Shown: in pieces, positions 58,890 through 64,000 of the stretch
Layout of the letters: each line of letters begins with the position of its first letter
Position numbering within the stretch: the stretch's first letter is position 1
From: Alloyangia pacifica
GTDB taxonomy: Bacteria > Pseudomonadota > Alphaproteobacteria > Rhodobacterales > Rhodobacteraceae
Assembly (NCBI RefSeq): GCF_900116195.1
Contig: NZ_FOZW01000002.1
Coordinates: forward strand, 434,001 to 498,000
Direction: 5' to 3'
DNA length: 64,000 nt
Program-made: the position numbers and the translations under genes
The notes under the pieces: model-generated
The model's input: the letters and a program-made list of their open reading frames with translations, nothing else
Database searches by the model: none
What the model was told of the DNA's origin: nothing

Positions 58890-58909
58890 CCGTGTTCTTT
58901 GGAACACGG
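58890..58909. promoter_or_regulatory. Perfect 8-bp inverted repeat upstream of the PfpI gene
   Basis: CCGTGTTC and GAACACGG with TTTG between, 90 bp before the PfpI start. Symmetric operator or short leader hairpin. No T-run, so not a clear terminator for the lactonase operon. Confidence 0.45.
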
Positions 58910-58998
58910 GCCGGGACCTTCCTGTTGCATATCCAGACGCGCCGAACACGGCGCCGGACTGCAAGACAGACTGCAAGACAGATGGAAGGAGACATCTC

Positions 58999-59553
58999 AT
59001 GACTGCCATCAGCAACGCAAAGATCCTGATCATCGCCACCCACGGTTTCGAGCAATCTGAGCTGGAATTCCCGCGCGACCAGCTGCGCGTGAAGGGCGCA
59101 GACGTGCATGTCGCCACGCTCGACGGCAAGCCGATCAAGGGCTGGGAAGGCTCCGACTGGGGCCGCGAGGCCGAGGCCAAGATTGCCGACGTCAACTCGC
59201 ATGACTACGACGCGCTGGTGATCCCGGGCGGCCAGATCAACCCCGACCTGCTGCGAGCAGAGCCCGCGGTGGTCAACCTCGTCAAGGACTTCCACAACGA
59301 GGGCAAGGTGATCGCCGCCGTCTGTCACGCGCCCTGGGTGCTGGTCGAGGCCGGTATCGTGAAGGGCCGCGAGGTGACCTCCTACCTCTCGATCAAGACC
59401 GACGTGGTGAACGCAGGCGGCAACTGGGTCGATGAGGCGGTGGCCTGCGACAAGGGCATCATTACCAGCCGCAAACCCGATGACCTGAAGGCCTTCGTCT
59501 CGAAGATCGTCGAGGAGATCGAAGAAGGTCAACACGATCGCAAGGCGGCCTGA
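58999..59553 (+). CDS. DJ-1/PfpI-family protein (YhbO-like)
   Basis: 184 residues, the class I glutamine amidotransferase-like fold. Nucleophile Cys in IAAVCHAPWVLVEAG with Glu in THGFEQSELEFP; YDALVIPGGQINPDLLRAE is the elbow segment. Members protect proteins and nucleotides from carbonyl stress (deglycase/glyoxalase) or act as chaperones. GGAAGGAG lies before the ATG, and a strong terminator follows; monocistronic. Confidence 0.9.
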   Translation: MTAISNAKILIIATHGFEQSELEFPRDQLRVKGADVHVATLDGKPIKGWEGSDWGREAEAKIADVNSHDYDALVIPGGQINPDLLRAEPAVVNLVKDFHNEGKVIAAVCHAPWVLVEAGIVKGREVTSYLSIKTDVVNAGGNWVDEAVACDKGIITSRKPDDLKAFVSKIVEEIEEGQHDRKAA

Positions 59554-59581
59554 CCCTTCCGTGCCGTCTTGTGACCACTGG

Positions 59582-59609
59582 CCGCGCCGGGCAACCGGCG
59601 CGGTCTTTT
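59582..59609 (+). terminator. Rho-independent terminator after the PfpI gene
   Basis: Perfect 9-bp stem CCGCGCCGG/CCGGCGCGG with a GCAA tetraloop, followed by TCTTTT. Confidence 0.88.
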
Positions 59610-59615
59610 GCTGTC

Positions 59616-60227
59616 TCAGCGCAGGTCCGGCCCGAAGAATTCCTCTGGGCTCATCAGGCCACCGAGGCGCGCCGCACCGTAAAGCTGCGTGGCGATCTCA
59701 CCGTCACCGACCAACAGCACTGATGCCCCGGGGAGGCGCAGCGGGTCGAGCAGCGCGCGAGCCCCTGCGCGGGCCTCGGACCATGCAATCGGTGTCTTGG
59801 AGCAGGGGGCACAATGCGCGAACCTGCAGCCGGTCAAATCCGAAAGCTCCTGCCGAAATGACTCGGGCGGCTCGTCCGGCGGAGCGAAACCCAGCAAGTA
59901 AACATCCCGCATGGCACGCAGGCGCGCGCGCCGCGGCTCGGGCATCTGCAGCGACCGGGCAAAGCGCAGCCTCAGGGCATCGGGCATGAAGGCGACGGCC
60001 CGGATGTCGGTGCCGCAGAAGGCGCGCAGCGCGAGGTAGTCTCGAGGGGGCATGCCCAGCTCCGCCGCGCGGCGGAGCTGCATCCGCAGGGCGACGCCCG
60101 AGGGGGCCTTGCGCGCGGCCTTGGCGCGCCGCCAGCGCTCGACGGCCAGCAGCGAGGGAGGCTCGAGCGCGGGGCCGCGATTGTGGCCGGCTGGCGGTGG
60201 AGAGAGGGGGCAAAGGCTGTCGGCCAT
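59616..60227 (-). CDS. Hypothetical protein with HNRGP motif
   Basis: 203 residues, no assigned family. It has PPAGHNRGPALEP near residue 15, a short motif seen in many uncharacterised alphaproteobacterial and phage-related proteins, a helical basic stretch (LLAVERWRRAKAARKAPSGV), and a Cys-bearing segment GCRFAHCAPCSKTPIAW. No signal peptide. The ATG at 60227 has no strong ribosome site, so the start is uncertain. It stands alone, convergent with pfpI and divergent from a LysR gene. Confidence 0.65.
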   Translation of the reverse strand: MADSLCPLSPPPAGHNRGPALEPPSLLAVERWRRAKAARKAPSGVALRMQLRRAAELGMPPRDYLALRAFCGTDIRAVAFMPDALRLRFARSLQMPEPRRARLRAMRDVYLLGFAPPDEPPESFRQELSDLTGCRFAHCAPCSKTPIAWSEARAGARALLDPLRLPGASVLLVGDGEIATQLYGAARLGGLMSPEEFFGPDLR

Positions 60228-60390
60228 GGTTGTTCTGCACGCGGAAACACTGTTGCTGCAGATTTTACCTCTCGGTTTCGGCGTCAAGTACAGTGCACGG
60301 CAAAACCCCGATATTGTCCCCGCGCCGTCCAAGTCCTGCCCCATTCCGGGTCAATATCTTGGGCCAAGGAACGTTTACGAGGTGACGGGT

Positions 60391-61296
60391 ATGGATCGAC
60401 TGACCGAAATGGAGGCCTTTGCCACGGTGGTGGACCAGGGAGGGTTCACCGACGCGGCCAAGAAGATGGGAATCTCGAAGTCGGCCGTGTCGAAACATGT
60501 CTCCTCGCTGGAGGCGCGCCTCGGCGCGCGGCTGCTGAACCGGACGACGCGGCGCGTGTCGCCCACCGAGATTGGCCTTGCCTATTACGACCGGGCACGC
60601 CGCGTGCTGAACGATGCGGGCGAGGCCGACGCTTTGGTCACCTCGATGCAATCGGCACCCTCGGGGCTGCTGCGGATCTCGGTGGCGACGGATTTCGGGG
60701 TCAACCACCTGAGCCCGGTGCTGGGTGAGTTCCTCGCCGAGTTCCCGGACATCACCGTCAACATGGTGCTCAACAACCGCTACGTCGAGTTGATCTCGGA
60801 AGGCTTCGACATGGCGGTGCGCATCGGTGAACTGGAGGACAGCACGCTGCGCGCCCGCAAGCTGACCGACACCACCAAGCGGATGATCGCCTCGCCCAAC
60901 TACTTCCAGCGCTTCGGGCGGCCGCAGCGCATCGACGATCTCAACGAGCACAAGCTGCTGCACTATTCCAACCAGTCCTCGGGCAACGTCTGGAAGGTAA
61001 CCGCGCCGTCGGGCGAAAAGCGGCAGGTGCGCACCGCGGGCTGGCTGTCGGTGAACGACGGGCAGTCGCTGCTGAACGCCTGCATCGCCGGGCTCGGCAT
61101 CGCCTACCTACCGTCCTACCTCTACGCAGATGCGATGAAGCAGGGGCTGGTCGAGGATGCGATCCCCGATCTGCCGGTCGAGACGCAGGGCATCTACGCC
61201 GTCTACCCGCCGGGTCGCTTCACCCAGCCGAAGGTCCGCGCCTTCATCGATTTCCTCGTGCATGCCTTCGCCGAGAAGGGGCCGCACGACTGGTAG
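60391..61296 (+). CDS. LysR-family transcriptional regulator
   Basis: 301 residues. HTH: MEAFATVVDQGGFTDAAKKM, GISKSAVSKHVSSLEARLGA; effector domain: SGLLRISVATDFGVNHLSPV, FDMAVRIGELEDSTLRARKL. It belongs to the CrgA/AaeR-like branch which controls redox or aromatic-response genes. GAGGTG precedes the ATG. Monocistronic with a strong terminator. Similar in sequence layout to the LysR at 62141 (both begin with a MEAF/LRAF-type helix and SKxAVSKxV). Confidence 0.9.
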   Translation: MDRLTEMEAFATVVDQGGFTDAAKKMGISKSAVSKHVSSLEARLGARLLNRTTRRVSPTEIGLAYYDRARRVLNDAGEADALVTSMQSAPSGLLRISVATDFGVNHLSPVLGEFLAEFPDITVNMVLNNRYVELISEGFDMAVRIGELEDSTLRARKLTDTTKRMIASPNYFQRFGRPQRIDDLNEHKLLHYSNQSSGNVWKVTAPSGEKRQVRTAGWLSVNDGQSLLNACIAGLGIAYLPSYLYADAMKQGLVEDAIPDLPVETQGIYAVYPPGRFTQPKVRAFIDFLVHAFAEKGPHDW

Positions 61297-61333
61297 GTCT
61301 TTATTCCTCGGGCCGTCCACGAAAGCCCACCTG

Positions 61334-61362
61334 CGCCCCGGTCTCAGGCCGGGGCGTTTTTT
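61334..61362 (+). terminator. Rho-independent terminator after LysR
   Basis: Perfect 8-bp stem CGCCCCGG/CCGGGGCG, seven-base loop and six T; canonical. Confidence 0.92.
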
Positions 61363-61378
61363 GTCGTGCGGTGTCTGG

Positions 61379-62014
61379 TTACTCGCGGACAGAGACCGCC
61401 GCCAGCGCGAGCCCATCGAACAGTGGTTTGCTGCGCCGCAGAATCAGCTCGATGCAACTCGGGATGCTGGCGTCGTCGTAGATCGACGGGCGCAGCCCAT
61501 GGGAGTAGATCGCGTAGAAGGCGTCGAGTGCATCTTCCAGTTCCTCCTCGGTCCGATGGGTGAATTGTGGCGCATCCCGCATCGCCCGCAGGAGCGGCGC
61601 GAGTGCCTGCCTTAATTGTAGGCGGTTCTGGACCTCGGTCTCGGCGGGCCATTGCCAGTAATAGGCCTGCATCACGGCGAGAAGCCGCGGATCTGCAAGG
61701 TCACCTTTCACGTAGACGGCTACGATATGGCGCAGCTTTTCTTCGAAAGGCGCGTGCATCGGGACCGTGTCTGATAGTTTATCTATCTGAGATGCATTAT
61801 TTTCTTGGATCAGAGCATAAAGAAGCCCAGCCTTGGAATGGAAATAGACATTGATCATGGCGTGGGTCACACCGGCCATCCGGGCGATTTGCGTGACCGA
61901 GACATTGTGGTAGCCGTACTCGTCAAAGAGCTGCCGGGCAGCGGCCGTCAGGCGTGCACGCGTGGCGGCACTCTTCTCCTCCCGGCTCCGGTGACGGCTC
62001 TCTGAAATGTCCAT
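61379..62014 (-). CDS. TetR-family transcriptional regulator
   Basis: 211 residues. HTH: RARLTAAARQLFDEYGYHNV, SVTQIARMAGVTHAMINVYF; the rest is a helical ligand domain (RLQLRQALAPLLRAMRDAPQ). Divergent from the LysR gene at 62141, with a perfect 19-bp palindrome between them. It probably represses itself and perhaps the LysR gene. Ligand unknown. Confidence 0.9.
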   Translation of the reverse strand: MDISESRHRSREEKSAATRARLTAAARQLFDEYGYHNVSVTQIARMAGVTHAMINVYFHSKAGLLYALIQENNASQIDKLSDTVPMHAPFEEKLRHIVAVYVKGDLADPRLLAVMQAYYWQWPAETEVQNRLQLRQALAPLLRAMRDAPQFTHRTEEELEDALDAFYAIYSHGLRPSIYDDASIPSCIELILRRSKPLFDGLALAAVSVRE

Positions 62015-62051
62015 TTGCCAAAGATTACGGCACGAAACAGGAAAGTCTATG

Positions 62052-62070
62052 ACATTGTTATTAACAATGT
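62052..62070. promoter_or_regulatory. TetR operator candidate
   Basis: ACATTGTTA and TAACAATGT, perfect 9-bp arms around one T, 38 bp upstream of the TetR start and 70 bp upstream of LysR. AT-rich palindrome of a length usual for TetR operators. Confidence 0.75.
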
Positions 62071-62140
62071 TGAAAAACTGTCGCTCCCGCTACATAAGCG
62101 CGGGCGGGTCACGAGTGCCCAGGGTAGCCGGAGAGTCTGA

Positions 62141-63046
62141 ATGGACAAGTTTGCCGAACTAAGAGCCTTCACGCATGTGATGGACCATGGTGGTTTCACT
62201 GCGGCGGCAGATGCGCTCGGCATGTCCAAGGCGGCGGTTTCCAAGAACGTCGCGGCGCTGGAGCGCCGGCTCGGGCTGAAGCTCTTCGAGCGCACCACGC
62301 GACAGGTCCGTCCGACCACTGAGGGCAACCATTATTACCGCTGGACGCGCCAGCTGCTGGCCGAGGCCGATTGGGCCGACACCTGTGCCCGAGCCCTCGC
62401 CGAACCGCAGGCCGCGGCGCTGCGCATCGCCGCGCCGGCGGAGCTGGTCGAGCACATGATCGTTCCGCGGCTGGGACGGTTCCTCGCGTCACATCCCGAC
62501 CACTCGGTGGTGTTCGAACCCCTTGGGTCCGAGGGATGCGATCTGACGCTGAGCACCGAGACCGGCGAGCAGATGGAAGGCCGACCGATCGCGGTGAGCG
62601 CCCATGTGGTTGTCGCATCCTCGCTCTATCTCGCCACGCAGGGACGGCCCGAAAGCGCGAGCGAGCTTGCGAGCCATCGCCTGCTGCACCTGCCTGCTGA
62701 GCAGGAAGGCGTGATCTGGACGCTGACCGACCGTCGCGGTGCGGTGACCCCGGTCACCGCTGAGCGCCGCATCGAGATGGCCGACACCCGTTCTGTGCTC
62801 GAGGCCGCTCTGGCAGGTCTCGGCGTTGCCTGCCTGCCCGATTTCGTCGTGGCCCGCGATCTCAGCGTCGGCCGTCTGACCCGTATCCTGCCGGAGTATG
62901 ACTCGGCGCGCCGGGTGATCCTGTCGCGCACGGAAACCGGTGGCCCGGCGCGGGAACTGGCGATGGAGTTCGAGTCCTATCTCGATTCCTCGCTGCGCGA
63001 GCAGGGTGCGCCGCTCGCCGGACGCGCCGGCGATCTCGCCCCCTGA
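62141..63046 (+). CDS. LysR-family transcriptional regulator
   Basis: 301 residues. HTH: LRAFTHVMDHGGFTAAADAL, GMSKAAVSKNVAALERRLGL, then KLFERTTRQVRPT. The effector domain has PAELVEHMIVPRLGRFLASH and ALAGLGVACLPDFVVARDLS. Divergent from TetR; followed by a hairpin. Target genes are not in the visible neighbourhood, unless it acts with TetR on this region. Confidence 0.9.
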   Translation: MDKFAELRAFTHVMDHGGFTAAADALGMSKAAVSKNVAALERRLGLKLFERTTRQVRPTTEGNHYYRWTRQLLAEADWADTCARALAEPQAAALRIAAPAELVEHMIVPRLGRFLASHPDHSVVFEPLGSEGCDLTLSTETGEQMEGRPIAVSAHVVVASSLYLATQGRPESASELASHRLLHLPAEQEGVIWTLTDRRGAVTPVTAERRIEMADTRSVLEAALAGLGVACLPDFVVARDLSVGRLTRILPEYDSARRVILSRTETGGPARELAMEFESYLDSSLREQGAPLAGRAGDLAP

Positions 63047-63074
63047 CTCCTTGCCTGCTGACCCCTTGACTGGC

Positions 63075-63096
63075 GGGCCGGTCCATCGACCGGTCC
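63075..63096. terminator. Hairpin between convergent LysR and OmpA-family genes
   Basis: GGGCCGGTC with GACCGGTCC (one G-T pair) around CATC. No T-run; weak bidirectional terminator. Confidence 0.45.
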
Positions 63097-63120
63097 CGGC
63101 CACGCGGCCCGGTGTCGGGG

Positions 63121-64000
63121 TCACTCTACGGCGGGAAGCAGAACGACCTCGACCCGCCGGTTCTCCCTGCGACCCTCGTCGCTGAGATTGCTGGCCAGCG
63201 GCGCAAGGTAGCCCGCGCCATCGGCCTCCATCTGGCCGGCGGGAATGCCCTTTTCCAGAAGATAGCCGCGCGCTGCCTGTGCGCGGCTGCGAGAGATCTC
63301 TACATTTGCCGCGGATGTGCCGGTGGCGTCGGTATGGCCGACGAACAGGACGCGCCGCGCCGGATCGGCATTCAGATAGTCGGCCAGCGCGTCGAGCGAG
63401 GCGATTTTTCCGGGGGCGAGCGTCTCTGCGCCGCTGGCGAAGGCGAGATCGAGCAGCACCGCGTGGCCCTGCGCTTCGAGGGTCCGTATCAGGTCCGGCG
63501 TGCTGCTGGACAGCACGGGCGGCTCGGCGTCATCGGCGATCGCATTGCTGTCCTCCTCGCCGACGTCCTCATCGTTGGTCCCGGCTGACGGCGAAGTCGA
63601 GGCGCGGATCACCTGCACGAAGCCCGTTGCGGGGCTGTGGCTGACCAGCAGTGTCAGGTAGTCGCCCTCGGGGTTGCGCGCGGAGAGGAAGCGATAGGCG
63701 CTGAGGTCCACGTACATGGCAGGCCCCTTCATCACCTCGGTGGCGAAGCGGAAGTCGAAGCCGCCGCAGGCCCGAGCCGCGCAGTCGAGCAGGATGCTCC
63801 AGCCCGCCTCTTCCAACTGCGCGCGCAGGGGCGCGATGATCTGCAGGTCGGTCAGGCCGGTCGCATCGATCCGCCAGGCCTGGCGCTGGATGCGGCCCTC
63901 GATGCTCTGCGTGACAAGGCCTTCCATCTCGGTCCAGGGCGCGACCGGCACCTCGTAGCTGCCGGGATCGGTGATGCGTTCAGCCGCCAGCCGGGCAGTG
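63121..64000 (-). CDS. OmpA-family protein, N-terminus outside window
   Basis: The last 292 residues are visible. The C-terminal OmpA domain binds peptidoglycan: AVLLDLAFASGAETLAPGKI, then FVGHTDATGTSAANVEISRS, RAQAARGYLLEKGIPAGQ and ENRRVEVVLLP. The preceding part (LDCAARACGGFDFRFATEVM; YLTLLVSHSPATGFVQVIRA) is DUF4892-like and contains a Cys pair. The reading frame stays open to base 64000 (TARLAAERITDPGSYEVPVA), so the start, presumably with a signal peptide, lies beyond. An internal GTG at 63951 is not the likely start. Confidence 0.85.
   Translation of the reverse strand, partial: TARLAAERITDPGSYEVPVAPWTEMEGLVTQSIEGRIQRQAWRIDATGLTDLQIIAPLRAQLEEAGWSILLDCAARACGGFDFRFATEVMKGPAMYVDLSAYRFLSARNPEGDYLTLLVSHSPATGFVQVIRASTSPSAGTNDEDVGEEDSNAIADDAEPPVLSSSTPDLIRTLEAQGHAVLLDLAFASGAETLAPGKIASLDALADYLNADPARRVLFVGHTDATGTSAANVEISRSRAQAARGYLLEKGIPAGQMEADGAGYLAPLASNLSDEGRRENRRVEVVLLPAVE

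Noticed and set aside
1-64000. Mobile element or genomic island borders
   Set aside because: No transposase, integrase, tRNA-adjacent repeat or long direct repeat was seen; composition is even apart from promoter regions.

Overview
The window is high-GC DNA with dense, overlapping operons from an alphaproteobacterium, most likely a Rhodobacteraceae (Roseobacter-type) organism. The complete thiosulfate-oxidation (sox) cluster in the order soxR-S-V-W-X-Y-Z-A-B-C-D, a Shemin-type 5-aminolevulinate synthase, many LysR regulators and ABC uptake systems, and a purine operon with two xanthine-type riboswitches all fit that group. I see no rRNA, tRNA, CRISPR array, insertion sequence or phage gene. 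The genus is inferred from gene content only.

Layout. 1-3018: a membrane sugar/alcohol dehydrogenase pair (GMC flavoprotein, cut by the window edge, plus its small Tat subunit) divergent from a LacI regulator. 3028-7286: LysR divergent from a four-gene redox operon (PRISE-type reductase, VOC protein, an SDR lacking its catalytic Tyr and Lys, aldo/keto reductase). 7524-11508: a compact four-gene operon of an M6-like metalloprotease with an unusual acidic-Lys repeat tail, an orphan pre-ATP-grasp-like protein, an ATP-grasp ligase and a 98-residue protein; this is the best candidate for an undescribed system. 11531-26146: sox cluster with flanking PQQ dehydrogenase/cytochrome c, hemA, DUF302, soxT and a Tat-exported metallo-hydrolase. 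A family of related 16-bp sites and several strong hairpins divide it into soxVW, soxXYZA, soxBCD and DUF302-hemA-dehydrogenase units.

26179-36100: a ydcSTUV-patD-like polyamine/aminobutyraldehyde operon, a LysR, a class V aminotransferase, an Lrp regulator and an AEC exporter. 36428-42797: a purine-linked operon with an NMT1/xanthine-I-type riboswitch, a small Cys-rich ORF, an NMT1-like ABC transporter, a second riboswitch, a 2-oxoglutarate/Fe(II) oxygenase, LysR and an amidohydrolase. 42818-51186: EamA exporter, MnmD with a divergent FAD oxidase, M20 amidohydrolase, methyltransferase, TIM-barrel isomerase and Tex.

51387-58807: a two-component system divergent from a sugar ABC transporter plus lactonase, with two inverted repeats 21 bp apart in the shared promoter region. 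58999-64000: DJ-1/PfpI protein, a hypothetical protein, two LysR regulators, a TetR regulator with a perfect palindrome, and an OmpA-family protein cut by the window end.

How they work together: most blocks pair an uptake system with its oxidising enzymes and a local regulator, as expected of a marine heterotroph that supplements energy by oxidising reduced sulfur and scavenges polyamines, purines and sugars.
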